The notes beneath the pieces were generated by a model. It was given only the letters and a program-made list of their open reading frames with translations. It did not search any database and was not told the origin of the DNA. This document shows positions 38,728 through 47,840 of a DNA stretch of 64,000 nucleotides, one piece after another. The stretch's first letter is position 1. Each line of letters starts with the position of its first letter. Both the position numbers and the translations under genes were made by a program. Source of the stretch: Bradyrhizobium sp. LLZ17. Lineage in GTDB: Bacteria; Pseudomonadota; Alphaproteobacteria; Rhizobiales; Xanthobacteraceae. The stretch is taken from NCBI RefSeq assembly GCF_041200145.1, contig NZ_CP165734.1:2852001-2916000 (forward strand), given 5' to 3'.

Positions 38728-39321
38728 TTAACTATACCTCGCCAGCCGCCCGTCGCGGAAGACGTAGACCGCACCCTGCTCGATGTAGAGCTCAGCCGCG
38801 CTGGCCGGTGTTTCCATGCCGAGCGCAACCATCAGCGCCCGGCAGGTGCCACCATGGGCGACCGCGACCGTGTCGGTCAAAACCGACTCGTACCAATCGA
38901 GCATGCGCAGCTGCACGGCCGCATAGGTCTCGCCCCCCGCAGGCGCCACGGTCCATTTGTCGGCGAGACGGTTTGCATAGACGCCGGGGTCGGTTGCCTC
39001 GCTTTCGGCCAGCGTCAGTCCCTCCCAGACACCGTAGCCGATCTCGCGCAGCCGATCATCGAGCGAATAGTCGTCAGGCGGCAATCCGAGACCGCCGCGC
39101 ACGAGTTCCATGGTCATGCGCGCACGGCCGAGCGGGCTCGACACATAAGGCAGCGCCGTCTTGTCCTTCCCGTCGCGCTTGAAGAGGTCCGCCAGCACGG
39201 CCGCGGCATGCACCGCCTGCTCGCGGCCCCGCGCATTCAGCGGAATGTCCCTGGCGCCCTGGAGCCGTCCGAGCGCATTCCATTCAGTCTCGCCGTGGCG
39301 AAGGAAGTAGATCGTGGGCAT
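38728..39321 (-). CDS. Histidine phosphatase (phosphoglycerate mutase-like) family protein
   Basis: A 197-residue protein starting [15 protein letters not shown], with the phosphohistidine motif RHG and the distal [18 protein letters not shown] and [12 protein letters not shown] elements that complete the active site. It belongs to the histidine phosphatase superfamily (Pfam His_Phos_1); metabolite substrates vary. The ORF is open to 39345, but that part overlaps fabI and is not conserved. It lies between fabI and aroC. Confidence 0.88.
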   Translation of the reverse strand: MPTIYFLRHGETEWNALGRLQGARDIPLNARGREQAVHAAAVLADLFKRDGKDKTALPYVSSPLGRARMTMELVRGGLGLPPDDYSLDDRLREIGYGVWEGLTLAESEATDPGVYANRLADKWTVAPAGGETYAAVQLRMLDWYESVLTDTVAVAHGGTCRALMVALGMETPASAAELYIEQGAVYVFRDGRLARYS

Positions 39322-39331
39322 CGCGGGAAGG

Positions 39332-40159
39332 TTAGTCCTTGCCACCCAGCGAAATGTCCGGCGCGTCCGGCCGCTTCATGCCCAGCACGTGATAGCCGGA
39401 ATCGACGTGATGCACCTCGCCGGTGACGCCGCGCGAGAGATCGGAAAGAAAATAGAGCGCGCTGCCGCCGACGTCTTCGGTCGACACGTTACGCCGCAAC
39501 GGCGCGTTGTGCTCGTTCCACTTCAGGATATAGCGGAAGTCGCCGATGCCGGAGGCTGCGAGCGTCTTGATCGGGCCTGCCGAGATCGCGTTGACGCGGA
39601 TGTTCCTCTCGCCGAGGTCGGCCGCGAGATAGCGCACGCTGGCCTCAAGCGCCGCTTTCGCCACGCCCATGACGTTGTAGTGCGGCATCCACTTCTCGGC
39701 GCCGTAATAGCTCAGCGTGATGAGCGAGCCGCCGTCGGTCATCAGCTTCTCGGCGCGCTGCGCCACCGCTGTGAACGAGTAGCAGGAGATCAGCATCGAT
39801 TTGCTGAAGTTCTCCTGCGTCGTGTCGACGTAGCGGCCATCGAGCTGCTCGCCATAGGCGATCGCATGCACCAGGAAGTCGATCTTGCCCCACTTCTCCT
39901 TCAGCACCGCGAAGGCGGCGTCGATGGTGGCAGCATCGGTGACGTCGCAATGTCCGAGCACGAGGCTGCCGATCTCGGCGGCAAGCGGTTCGACGCGCTT
40001 CTTCAGCGCGTCGCCCTGATAGGTGAAGGCGAGCTCGGCACCGGCGGCATGGCACGCCTTGGCGATGCCCCAGGCGATCGAGCGGTTGTTGGCAACGCCG
40101 AGGACGACCCCGCGCTTGCCTTGCATCAGTCCTTGCGTCAGACCTGAATTTTGCGCCAT
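39332..40159 (-). CDS. fabI: Enoyl-[acyl-carrier-protein] reductase (NADH)
   Basis: A 275-residue short-chain dehydrogenase-like enoyl-ACP reductase. The nucleotide-binding N-terminus is GVANNRSIAWGIAKACHAAGA. The catalytic pair of FabI is in SYYGAEKWMPHYNVMGVAKAALE (Tyr and Lys separated by six residues). FabI completes each cycle of fatty acid elongation. The sequence does not decide triclosan sensitivity. Its stop is 10 bases before the phosphatase start, so they are probably cotranscribed. Confidence 0.94.
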   Translation of the reverse strand: MAQNSGLTQGLMQGKRGVVLGVANNRSIAWGIAKACHAAGAELAFTYQGDALKKRVEPLAAEIGSLVLGHCDVTDAATIDAAFAVLKEKWGKIDFLVHAIAYGEQLDGRYVDTTQENFSKSMLISCYSFTAVAQRAEKLMTDGGSLITLSYYGAEKWMPHYNVMGVAKAALEASVRYLAADLGERNIRVNAISAGPIKTLAASGIGDFRYILKWNEHNAPLRRNVSTEDVGGSALYFLSDLSRGVTGEVHHVDSGYHVLGMKRPDAPDISLGGKD

Positions 40160-40328
40160 TTCGTAACGTCCCGTCGAACTGGGTTAAGGTCTGGAGGTAC
40201 ACCAGCCCTCCCCTGCGGTACAGTCCTAATGCGCGGCGTTAAGGCTGTTTCGAGCGCCGGAATAGCCGTTCCCATCGGGTGTTATCATCGTTGAGGCGCT
40301 CGCGCCGAACGTGAAGGACGTCAACGGC

Positions 40329-40817
40329 ATGAGTGCGTTTCGCCAGAGCGTTGAAGCCATGATCCCGGCGTTGCGCCGCTACGCCCGCGCACTGACGCGC
40401 GAGGCGGATGCGGCCGACGACCTGGTGCAGGACACGTTGGTTCGGGCGTTGCGTTCGGAGCGATTGTTTCTCGGAGGCGACGTCAGGAGCTGGCTCTACA
40501 CGATCCTGACCAACCTCAACAAGAACCGGCGGCGCTCGCTGGCAAGGCGACCGCAATTCATGCAGCTGACGGAGAACAACCCGAATGCCAGCGGGACCGA
40601 GGCCGAAGGACGCGACATCGAAAGGGCGCTCTCGACGCTCGTCGAGGAGCAGCGCTCGGTGCTGCTGCTGGTGATGCTGGAGGGCATGAGCTACCGCGAG
40701 GTCGCCGACATCCAGGGTGTGCCGATCGGCACGGTGATGTCGCGCCTGGCGCGCGCCCGCGCCCACGTCAAAGCCTCGCTGGAGGGTGAGCGCCCGGCGC
40801 TCAGGCGGGTGAAATGA
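40329..40817 (+). CDS. ECF-type RNA polymerase sigma factor
   Basis: A 162-residue sigma factor with region 2 (LRRYARALTREADAADDLVQDTLVRAL) and region 4 with the helix-turn-helix MSYREVADIQGVPIGTVMSRLARAR. The ATG at 40329 is chosen; a GTG at 40311 would add six residues. It is followed after 106 bases by an anti-sigma factor gene, the usual arrangement for stress-response ECF pairs. No clear own-consensus promoter was recognised upstream. This is not EcfG itself, which is normally paired with PhyR/NepR. Confidence 0.9.
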   Translation: MSAFRQSVEAMIPALRRYARALTREADAADDLVQDTLVRALRSERLFLGGDVRSWLYTILTNLNKNRRRSLARRPQFMQLTENNPNASGTEAEGRDIERALSTLVEEQRSVLLLVMLEGMSYREVADIQGVPIGTVMSRLARARAHVKASLEGERPALRRVK

Positions 40818-40923
40818 TGGCAGGGTTGATGCAACGATTTTTGCCCCCTCGCAGCACATCGACGAGCCAAGCGAAGTTGATTCACCAAGGACATTTTGGG
40901 CCGCAGAGCCAGAGACCACTGAT

Positions 40924-41694
40924 ATGAACGACCGAAACATTCCCGTTACCGAAGACGAGCTGCACGCCTATGTCGACGGCGAGCTGCCGGCGGAGCGCCG
41001 CACCGACGTCGAGGCCTGGCTCGCCAGCCACCCCGAGGATGCCGAGCGGGTGCTATCCTGGCGCGCCATGGCCGAGATGCTGCACGCCCGCTATGATTCC
41101 GTCGCCCAGGAGCCGGTACCGGCGCGGCTGGAGCTCGAACGGCTGGAGCGCCGCCCGCGGCAATGGTTCTACGGCGCCGTCGCGGCCGCGCTGGTTGCCT
41201 TCGTCGCCGGTGGCACGGTCGGCTGGGTCGCGCATGGCGCCGCCAACGCCCCCTCGACGTTCCAGAGCTTCACGGAAGACGCGCTCGAGGCCTACCGGCT
41301 CTACGTCGTCGAGGTCCGCCATCCCGTCGAGGTCCCCGGCAACGAGCGCGATCATCTCCAGGCCTGGCTGAGCAGGCGCTGCGGCTGGACCGTGTTCGCG
41401 CCCAATCTGGAGGCGAGCGGACTCAAGCTCGTCGGCGGCCGGTTGCTGCCGGGGCCGAACGGACCTGCGTCCTTCCTGATGTATGAGGGCGCTTCGGGCG
41501 AGCGCTACACGATCTACACCGCCAAGACGGAGAACGGCGCGACGCAGATGCGCTATGCCAAAACGGACAAGGATGGGGCGCTGTTCTGGGCCGATCGCGG
41601 TGTGGGCTATGTCGTCAGCGGCGGCGCCGACCGGGACCGGCTCACCAAGGTGGCCCAGGCGGTCTACGACCAGACAGAAAAAAACGGCGGCTAA
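40924..41694 (+). CDS. Anti-sigma factor (membrane-bound, without zinc motif)
   Basis: A 256-residue protein. The N-terminal 70 residues form the anti-sigma-like domain (EDELHAYVDGELPAERRTDVEAWL), one membrane helix lies at about 82-104, and a periplasmic C-terminal domain follows. The HxxxCxxC zinc motif of ZAS-type anti-sigma factors is absent, so redox sensing through zinc release is not supported. It is placed after the ECF sigma gene. The extracytoplasmic part is presumably the sensor, the signal being unknown. Confidence 0.8.
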   Translation: MNDRNIPVTEDELHAYVDGELPAERRTDVEAWLASHPEDAERVLSWRAMAEMLHARYDSVAQEPVPARLELERLERRPRQWFYGAVAAALVAFVAGGTVGWVAHGAANAPSTFQSFTEDALEAYRLYVVEVRHPVEVPGNERDHLQAWLSRRCGWTVFAPNLEASGLKLVGGRLLPGPNGPASFLMYEGASGERYTIYTAKTENGATQMRYAKTDKDGALFWADRGVGYVVSGGADRDRLTKVAQAVYDQTEKNGG

Positions 41695-42046
41695 AACAGC
41701 GGCGCGATAACTCAAGCTTGGCTGGGGCGTGCTTGAAGCGGCCCGTGCCTCGATTCCGACATTGAAAATTTGGAATCAAGACATCGGCGCGTCTCATTAT
41801 CGCACCGGATGATCACGCGAAAATGAGCAGCGTTCGATCCGCCGATCGACGCGGGCGGCCTCGATTGGGGTTTTTGGTACCGCGCTGGTCCCCCTCTCGA
41901 GGCCGCACCTTTTATCGACTGTCCCGCCGGACAGCCGACACGCACACTCAGCCCATGAAGCGCTACCACGCCTCGGACGTATGATGAGCATCATCTGCGA
42001 GGATGATGCTCTCAGCCTTTAGCAGAACCCCTTCAGTCGATCGCGC
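41695..42046. other. Intergenic region with two strong hairpins, between the anti-sigma gene and the DnaJ-like gene
   Basis: 352 bases without a convincing gene. A long imperfect inverted repeat has arms 41855-41864 and 41897-41906 (GCGGCCTCGA/TCGAGGCCGC), extended by GGGG/CCCC pairs. A second hairpin has perfect ten-base arms 41986-41995 and 42002-42011 (GAGCATCATC/GATGATGCTC) with a six-base loop. Either could end transcripts of the two convergent genes or be part of a small RNA. Confidence 0.5.
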
Positions 42047-43012
42047 TTAACCGAGCCCGCTACGTGGATTGTAGGGGTGTTGGTCCCGCCACTTCTGCAT
42101 CAATGCCTCAAGCTCGGCGTCGTTCCCGTCCGGTAACATAATCCTGATGGAGACGAAGAGATCCCCGGTTCCACCGGGTTTCGGCAGGCCCTTACCTTTG
42201 AGACGAAAGGTCCGGCCGCTGGAGGTATTTTTCGGGACCGACAATTCCACCGCGTTGCCGAGCGTGGGCACGCGGACCTTGCCGCCGAGGACCGCCTCGT
42301 ACAGCGTGACCGGCAGTTCGATGCGCAGGTCCGCGCCCTCGATCTTGAAGAAGGGATGCGGCGCGATGTTGATGGTGATCAGGAGGTCGCCGGGCGGATG
42401 GCCCTGGGCGCTCTCGCCCTGCCCCCTCAACCGGATCTGCTGACCCTCGACGACGCCGGCCGGAATCTTGACGTTGAGCTCCTTGCCGTTGGGCAGCCGG
42501 ACGCGCTTCTCGCCACCCTGGACTGATTCCTCCAGCGAGACGGACATGGCGACATTGACGTCGAGATCGAGTCCGATCCCGCCGGTGTCGAACTCGAACT
42601 GGGCGCCGCCGGCCCCAGGCCGCGCGCCGCGCATCCCGCCGCCGAACATGCTGTTGAGGATGTCTTCGAACCCGCCTGCGCCCGGGCTTGCGCCCGCGCC
42701 GCCGCTACGGAACGTATAGCTTTCAAACCCGCCGGGACCGGCGCGGCCACGCGGACCGGCGCCGCCGCCCGGAAAGCCCTGGAAGCGCGGCTTGCCGTCG
42801 GCATCGATCTCGCCCCGATCGAACTGCTTGCGCTTGTCCTCGTCGCCAAGGATCTCGTTGGCCGTATTGAGCTCAGCAAAGCGCTCGGCCGCCTTCGGGT
42901 CGTTCTTGTTGTTGTCGGGATGGTGCTTCTTGGCAAGCTTGCGATAGGCGCTCTTGATCGCGGCAGCGTTGGCGCCCCGCGGCACCCCCAAGACCTCATA
43001 GGGGTCGCGCAT
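42047..43012 (-). CDS. DnaJ/CbpA-type co-chaperone
   Basis: A 321-residue protein with an N-terminal J domain ([31 protein letters not shown], carrying the HPD motif), then a glycine- and phenylalanine-rich linker ([14 protein letters not shown]), then two C-terminal substrate-binding domains (for example [19 protein letters not shown]). The zinc-finger of DnaJ is missing, as in CbpA-type proteins. It stimulates DnaK-type ATPases. The start ATG at 43012 fits the conserved sequence. Confidence 0.9.
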   Translation of the reverse strand: MRDPYEVLGVPRGANAAAIKSAYRKLAKKHHPDNNKNDPKAAERFAELNTANEILGDEDKRKQFDRGEIDADGKPRFQGFPGGGAGPRGRAGPGGFESYTFRSGGAGASPGAGGFEDILNSMFGGGMRGARPGAGGAQFEFDTGGIGLDLDVNVAMSVSLEESVQGGEKRVRLPNGKELNVKIPAGVVEGQQIRLRGQGESAQGHPPGDLLITINIAPHPFFKIEGADLRIELPVTLYEAVLGGKVRVPTLGNAVELSVPKNTSSGRTFRLKGKGLPKPGGTGDLFVSIRIMLPDGNDAELEALMQKWRDQHPYNPRSGLG

Positions 43013-43179
43013 CCGTCACGTCTCCTTCACCGAAATCGAGTTGTTCAAAGGGCTCCCCGCCCCACCTGCGCTTCATGTGGGGGCGCGTGGCATTTTTGCA
43101 ACTACTCGAGTGGACCAAAACCATACGATTGGAAGCATGATCCTGTCGGAAAACCGGTTCCCGGCTTTCCGGATCATGC

Positions 43180-43608
43180 TCAACTTCGCCATGGCTTTAA
43201 CGTATGAATCTCCCAACGGCCACGGCTGCTTTGGCAGCCGGCGCCCTGGAGCCAGCTTTCGGTAGCGCCGTTGACGTAGCTCGCCAGGAAATCGCGGCAC
43301 TTGCGACCGTCCTCGGCCGCGTAGGATTGCGCGATCGGCGTCACCGAGCCGCGAGCGCCCGTCTCCGGATTCTCCCAGTGCTGGCTCGCATCCTTGTCGC
43401 CCTTGCTCAGCACGTCGGACGCGGCGTTGCGGGCGAAGGCAAGATCGGTCTCGGTTGGTGCGGGCTCCTTCGCCGGCCGCGCGATCGAGCCGGTGAAGTC
43501 GCTGTCGTCGGCCTTGGCGTATGCGCTGGTCTCGTTGCGCGAGAAGCTGCAGCCGCCAGTGCCAAGCCCAATCAGAATCATTGTGACGACGAAGCCGGAC
43601 GGCCGCAT
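43180..43608 (-). CDS. Lipoprotein of the RT0821/Lpp0805 surface-antigen family
   Basis: A 142-residue lipoprotein. The signal peptide MRPSGFVVTMILIGLGTGGC ends in the lipobox GTGGC. After a low-complexity part, the C-terminal half has HWENPETGARGSVTPIAQSYA and RKCRDFLASYVNGATESWLQGAGCQ, which fits the RT0821/Lpp0805 group of short surface proteins. The frame is open to 43743, but the lipobox supports the ATG at 43608. The role is not known. The gene is divergent from pdxH, whose ATG is 93 bases away. Confidence 0.8.
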   Translation of the reverse strand: MRPSGFVVTMILIGLGTGGCSFSRNETSAYAKADDSDFTGSIARPAKEPAPTETDLAFARNAASDVLSKGDKDASQHWENPETGARGSVTPIAQSYAAEDGRKCRDFLASYVNGATESWLQGAGCQSSRGRWEIHTLKPWRS

Positions 43609-43700
43609 CGCCGATAGGCCAACGCGGCCCCATACCCTATATAGGGCGGTAGCGGACAACAGCGCGTTTTGGGCCGCGGGACGCAACTCGGACTCCAGAC

Positions 43701-44342
43701 ATGACCGACACGACCTCGATGAAACACCAGACACCCTTAACATCCGGTGATTTCACCGCCGCCGACGAGCCTTTTGCGCTGTTCGAGGCCTGGCTGAACG
43801 AAGCCATCAAGAGCGAGCCGAACGATCCGAACGCGATGGCGCTCGCAACCGTCGACCCGGACGGCCTGCCGGATGTCCGCATGGTGCTGATGAAGGGCTT
43901 CGATACCGAGGGTTTCGTCTTCTACAGCCACATCGCGAGCCAGAAGGGCCGCGAACTCGCCGCAAATCCTAAGGCCGCTTTACTTTTTCACTGGAAGTCG
44001 CTGCGCCGACAGGTCCGCATCCGCGGCAACGTGACGCCGGTGACCGAGGCTGAGGCCGACGCCTATTTCGCCACCCGTCCCAAGCAGGCCCAGATCGGCG
44101 CCTGGGCGAGCAAGCAGTCGCAGCCGCTGGAGAGCCGGTTCGCTTTCGAGCAGGCGATCGCCAAGGTCGCGGCCAAGCACGTCATCGGCGAGGTGCCGCG
44201 GCCGCCGGGCTGGAGCGGCTGGCGCATCACGCCGTGGCGCATCGAATTCTGGCACGACCGCCCGTTCCGATTGCACGACCGCATCGAATTTCGCCGTGAC
44301 GCGGCCGGCAAGCCATGGTCCAAGACGCGGATGTACCCCTAG
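43701..44342 (+). CDS. pdxH: Pyridoxamine 5'-phosphate oxidase
   Basis: This 213-residue protein has the FMN-binding [23 protein letters not shown] and [26 protein letters not shown] blocks and the C-terminal signature [19 protein letters not shown]. The enzyme oxidises pyridoxamine or pyridoxine 5'-phosphate to pyridoxal 5'-phosphate in the vitamin B6 salvage/biosynthesis pathway. All signature residues are present. It is divergent from the lipoprotein gene and is followed by an SDR gene 53 bases downstream. Confidence 0.95.
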   Translation: MTDTTSMKHQTPLTSGDFTAADEPFALFEAWLNEAIKSEPNDPNAMALATVDPDGLPDVRMVLMKGFDTEGFVFYSHIASQKGRELAANPKAALLFHWKSLRRQVRIRGNVTPVTEAEADAYFATRPKQAQIGAWASKQSQPLESRFAFEQAIAKVAAKHVIGEVPRPPGWSGWRITPWRIEFWHDRPFRLHDRIEFRRDAAGKPWSKTRMYP

Positions 44343-44395
44343 AGCACTGTCTCGATCCTTATCTCTTTGCCTCGATCTTTGGGCCGACCTGAAAG

Positions 44396-45154
44396 ATGTC
44401 CATGCCGCAGTCGTCCAATGCGCCGCGCCGTACGCTGCTCCTGACCGGAGCCAGCCGCGGCATCGGCCATGCCACCGTGATCCGTTTCTCCTCGGCCGGC
44501 TGGCGCGTCATCACCTGCTCGCGGCATCCCTTTCCGGAGGATTGCCCGTGGGACGCAGGTCCCGAAGACCACATCCAGGTCGACCTCGCCAGCCCCGCGG
44601 ATACGACGCGCGCCATCTCCGACATCCGCGACCGGCTCGAAGGCGGCATGTTGCATGCGCTGGTCAACAATGCCGCGATCTCGCCGAAGGGCGCGGGCGG
44701 CTCCAGGCTCGGCTCGATCGATACCGATCTCGACACCTGGACCCATGTGTTTCACGTCAATTTCTTCGCGCCGATCATGATCGCGCGCGGGCTGATCGAG
44801 GAATTGAAGGCGGCCAAGGGCTCGGTGGTGAACGTCACCTCGATCGCGGGATCGCGCGTGCATCCCTTCGCGGGCGCCGCCTATGCGACCTCCAAAGCGG
44901 CGCTCGCATCGCTGACGCGCGAGATGGCGTCGGACTTCGGCCGCATCGGCGTGCGCGTCAACGCGATCGCACCCGGCGAGATCGATACTTCGATCCTGTC
45001 ACCCGGCACCGAGAAGATCGTGGAGCAGCAGATCCCGCTGCACCGGCTCGGTACGCCCGACGAGGTCGCCAAGATCATCTACGTGCTGTGCACGGAGACG
45101 TCGTCCTACGTCAACGGCGCCGAAATCCACATCAACGGCGGCCAGCACGTGTAG
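44396..45154 (+). CDS. Short-chain dehydrogenase/reductase family protein
   Basis: A 252-residue Rossmann-fold enzyme with the NAD(P)-binding TGASRGIGHATV, the NNAA motif (LVNNAAI), the catalytic serine in VTSIAGSR and the catalytic YATSK. The C-terminus carries VNGAEIHINGGQHV, the usual SDR ending. The reaction is reduction or oxidation of an unknown alcohol/ketone. The ATG at 44396 fits the family length. It is followed by an extragenic palindrome. Confidence 0.87.
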   Translation: MSMPQSSNAPRRTLLLTGASRGIGHATVIRFSSAGWRVITCSRHPFPEDCPWDAGPEDHIQVDLASPADTTRAISDIRDRLEGGMLHALVNNAAISPKGAGGSRLGSIDTDLDTWTHVFHVNFFAPIMIARGLIEELKAAKGSVVNVTSIAGSRVHPFAGAAYATSKAALASLTREMASDFGRIGVRVNAIAPGEIDTSILSPGTEKIVEQQIPLHRLGTPDEVAKIIYVLCTETSSYVNGAEIHINGGQHV

Positions 45155-45161
45155 GCTACCT

Positions 45162-45278
45162 CGTCATTGCGAGCGAAGCGAAGCAATCCAGACCGCCTCG
45201 GTGGAGACAGTCTGGATTGCTTCGTCGCATCAGCCCAAAATTGCTACGCAATTTTGTCGCGAGCTCCTCGCAATGACG
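45162..45278. repeat. Extragenic inverted repeat (CGTCATTGCGAG type)
   Basis: The left end reads CGTCATTGCGAGC followed by GCGAAGCAATCCAGAC, and the right end has GTCTGGATTGCTTCG and then GCGAGCTCCTCGCAATGACG. This is a well-known dispersed palindrome type in Bradyrhizobium-like genomes. It separates the SDR gene from the 72-residue gene on the opposite strand. Confidence 0.85.
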
Positions 45279-45358
45279 GAATTGGAAACAACGCTGCGGA
45301 AGTAAGGCGATCCAGATGAAGCCGCCGCAAGACCTGGATCGCCCTTACCTTCCGTTGC

Positions 45359-45577
45359 TCAATCCAGTCGAATCCGACGCGACCGGTCGCGCAGCCGCGG
45401 AGCGGCTGCGTTGATGGCGGTCGAGCAGTCGTCGTCGTTCTCACCGTCGAGCAGCGGAGCACCACAGTGCCGGCACATGCGTGCCGACAACGCCGGCGCC
45501 TTGCCGCTCGTCAGGACGTGACGATAGCTCGCCAGATCGATGACGTTGGGGGGCGTCGTTATGTGTTTTTCAACCAT
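45359..45577 (-). CDS. Small hypothetical protein with a CxxC motif
   Basis: A 72-residue protein starting MVEKHITTPPNVIDLASYRH and containing CRHCGAPLLDGENDDDC. The two N-terminal cysteines (CRHC) and a later single cysteine form only a partial zinc-ribbon pattern, so metal binding is possible but not shown. Basic C-terminus. There is no membrane segment. A purine-rich ribosome binding site precedes the ATG. I do not recognise a named family. Confidence 0.6.
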   Translation of the reverse strand: MVEKHITTPPNVIDLASYRHVLTSGKAPALSARMCRHCGAPLLDGENDDDCSTAINAAAPRLRDRSRRIRLD

Positions 45578-45784
45578 GGCTGTTCCTCGCGGCTTACCTG
45601 CTCCTTATCGCAGACAAGCTTCGCGTAAACGTTCAGCCCACCGCTCAAATTTTACCGGAGGAATTGGGGCGGAGATCAGGTATCACCGCGCAGCCTCAAT
45701 CCCGCTCTATTCTGCGACACCATCAGCCGCCTCGCTGCGACCGGCGTAAGGTCTCGGTCACTATTTTCCGAGAGCGCGGCGAGA

Positions 45785-46762
45785 TCACAGCCACTTCTTC
45801 CACTTGAAGATCCAGTACGGGACGATCGCGGCGAACAGCATCAGGACCAGCGCAAACGGATAGCCGTGCGCCCATTCGAGCTCCGGCATCGCCTTGAAAT
45901 TCATGCCGTAGATCGAGGCGATCAGGGTCGGCGGCATCAGGACAACAGCCATGACCGAAAACAACTTGATGATGTTGTTCTGCTCGAGATTGACGACGCC
46001 AAGCATGGCGTCGAGCACGAAGGTGATCTTGCTGGAGAGGTAGGAGGCGTGGTCGGTCAGTGAGACGACGTCGCGCTGCATGGTCTTGAGCTGCTCGCGC
46101 ATATCCTTCGACCATTTCACGCCCTCCACCACCGCCGAAAGGAAGGCGACGACGCGGCCGATCGAGACCAGGCTCTCGCGGACCTTGGAGGTCAAATCGC
46201 CCTTGCGGCCGATCGAGATCAGGATCTGCGAATATTGCTTGGCGTGGCCGTGGCGCTCGCTCTCGGGTTCGAAAATGTCATGCGAGACCTGGTCGATCTC
46301 GGCGCCGCAGCGCTCCAGAATGTCGGCGCAGCGATCGATCACCGCGTCCAGCAGCTCCATCAGCACCATCTCGCCGGTGATCCCCGGCGTGCAGGAACGG
46401 GCCAGCTTGGCTTCGACCAGCGCGAAGGGCTTGGGCTGGTCGTAGCGCACCGTGACCAGGCGATGGTCGCCGAGAATGAAGGTGACCGCCGTGGTCCGGG
46501 GCATGTCGGTGTCGGAGTGGCACATCAGCGTCGCGGTCATGTAGCGCGCGCTGTTCTCGATATAGAGGCGGCTGGAGATCTCGATCTCCTGCATATCCTC
46601 CCGGGTCGGGATTGCGATCCCCGAAAGCCGCTCCACGGCCTTGTCCTCGGCCGCGGTCGGGTTGACCAGATCAATCCACACCGCATGCTCCGGCACCGCC
46701 GCGAGATCTTCGACAACAGCCTTCTTGAGGGAGGATTCAGAGGGAACAAACACCGAAAACAT
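45785..46762 (-). CDS. corA: CorA family divalent-cation channel
   Basis: A 325-residue protein with the CorA cytoplasmic funnel domain (residues 1-260), and two C-terminal membrane helices separated by the signature YGMNF. The start MFSVFVPSES at 46762 fits better than the ATG at 46774. CorA channels mediate Mg2+ uptake, and also Co2+ and Ni2+. A long loop of acidic residues follows the second helix position. The gene is monocistronic, in a region without close neighbours on the same strand. Confidence 0.9.
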   Translation of the reverse strand: MFSVFVPSESSLKKAVVEDLAAVPEHAVWIDLVNPTAAEDKAVERLSGIAIPTREDMQEIEISSRLYIENSARYMTATLMCHSDTDMPRTTAVTFILGDHRLVTVRYDQPKPFALVEAKLARSCTPGITGEMVLMELLDAVIDRCADILERCGAEIDQVSHDIFEPESERHGHAKQYSQILISIGRKGDLTSKVRESLVSIGRVVAFLSAVVEGVKWSKDMREQLKTMQRDVVSLTDHASYLSSKITFVLDAMLGVVNLEQNNIIKLFSVMAVVLMPPTLIASIYGMNFKAMPELEWAHGYPFALVLMLFAAIVPYWIFKWKKWL

Positions 46763-47099
46763 GAACAACTCCAACGGAGGCCTGTGGCCGACCAGCAGCC
46801 CCTTAGCGCGATTCTGACAAGTTCATGATGACAACTACATTAACGGGGCGTTTGCATTTGTGGCCGCCGCATGGCGCAACTGTGGCACAGAATCGACAGT
46901 TCGGTCTTCTCTGCCGCAAAATAAGCCCACGGCCGTAAAACTTGCGGCAGAAAAGCCACAGGTCGGGCCTCGCAGCGCGGCAAAAGCCCCTCAGCGCTGG
47001 AATTGTGGCAGATTTCGACGATAATGGGATCAACGGAGTCGAGGGCCTTGGGCACCTATGCCGAGGCTCGCGCGGTATTGTTTTGATTGGAACCAAACC
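46763..47099. other. Divergent promoter region between corA and the L,D-transpeptidase gene
   Basis: 337 bases without a supported gene. A hairpin has arms 46910-46919 and 46942-46951 (TCTGCCGCAA/TTGCGGCAGA) around a 22-base loop. The two divergent genes need promoters here; no clear consensus was recognised. Confidence 0.45.
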
Positions 47100-47786
47100 A
47101 TGTCGTCGCTGAAAGTTACGTTGGGAATTTTGGCTGCTGGCTTCATGCTCTCGGGTTGCATGCAGGCAACGCATTTCGAAGCGACCAACACCCAGAACTT
47201 CAAGCCGAAGGACAAGGAACTCCTTGCCAAGATCCGGTACGAGAATACGCCGGTGGCAGAGCCGTTCCGCCGCGCCATCGTCGATTATCACCGCAAGGAG
47301 TCGCCGGGCTCAATCGTGGTCGATTCCGACAATCACTACCTCTATTACGTGATGGATGGCGGCAAGGCGATCCGCTACGGCATCACCGTCGGCGAAGAGG
47401 CGATGGCCTGGTCCGGCATTGCCAAGGTCGGCAGCATGACCGAATGGCCGGCTTGGCATCCGACCCCTGGTGAAATTTCCCGCCTGGGCGTGCCGACCTA
47501 TGTCGCCCCCGGTCCGGACAATCCGATGGGCTCGCGCGCGATGTATCTTTATTCGGGCGGCAAGGACACGCTGTTCCGCATTCACGGCACCAACCAGCCT
47601 GAATATATCGGCGCCTCGATCTCCTCAGGCTGCATCCGCCTCACCAACGAGGACGCGATCGACCTCTACAGCCGCGTCAAGGTCGGCACCATCGTCGTGG
47701 TGCTCGAGCCGAAGCACGGCGACTCGCCCTACAATTCGCGCCTGGCGCTCCAGGGCGGCGGCGGTTATCAGACCGGCAACTACTGA
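47100..47786 (+). CDS. L,D-transpeptidase (YkuD) lipoprotein
   Basis: A 228-residue protein with a lipoprotein signal peptide ending LSGC (residues 16-19), and a YkuD domain with the catalytic HGTNQPEYIG and SSGCIRLTNEDAIDLY (the cysteine nucleophile in SGCIRL). L,D-transpeptidases form 3-3 peptidoglycan cross-links or attach proteins to the wall. The start at 47100 is supported by the signal peptide; a GTG at 47058 would give an unlikely extension. The gene ends at a good terminator hairpin. Confidence 0.92.
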   Translation: MSSLKVTLGILAAGFMLSGCMQATHFEATNTQNFKPKDKELLAKIRYENTPVAEPFRRAIVDYHRKESPGSIVVDSDNHYLYYVMDGGKAIRYGITVGEEAMAWSGIAKVGSMTEWPAWHPTPGEISRLGVPTYVAPGPDNPMGSRAMYLYSGGKDTLFRIHGTNQPEYIGASISSGCIRLTNEDAIDLYSRVKVGTIVVVLEPKHGDSPYNSRLALQGGGGYQTGNY

Positions 47787-47811
47787 CGTCCTTGTGATCT
47801 GAAGGTTTTCG

Positions 47812-47840
47812 AAAAGCGCCGGTTCTACCGGCGCTTTTTT
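47812..47840 (+). terminator. Rho-independent terminator after the L,D-transpeptidase gene
   Basis: AAAAGCGCCGG pairs with CCGGCGCTTTT over a short TTCTA loop, followed by more T residues (47836-47840). It lies 26 bases after the stop. The stop codon of the extensin-like gene on the opposite strand (47825) is within the hairpin, and the palindrome also works in that direction with its A/T-rich flanks. Confidence 0.85.
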
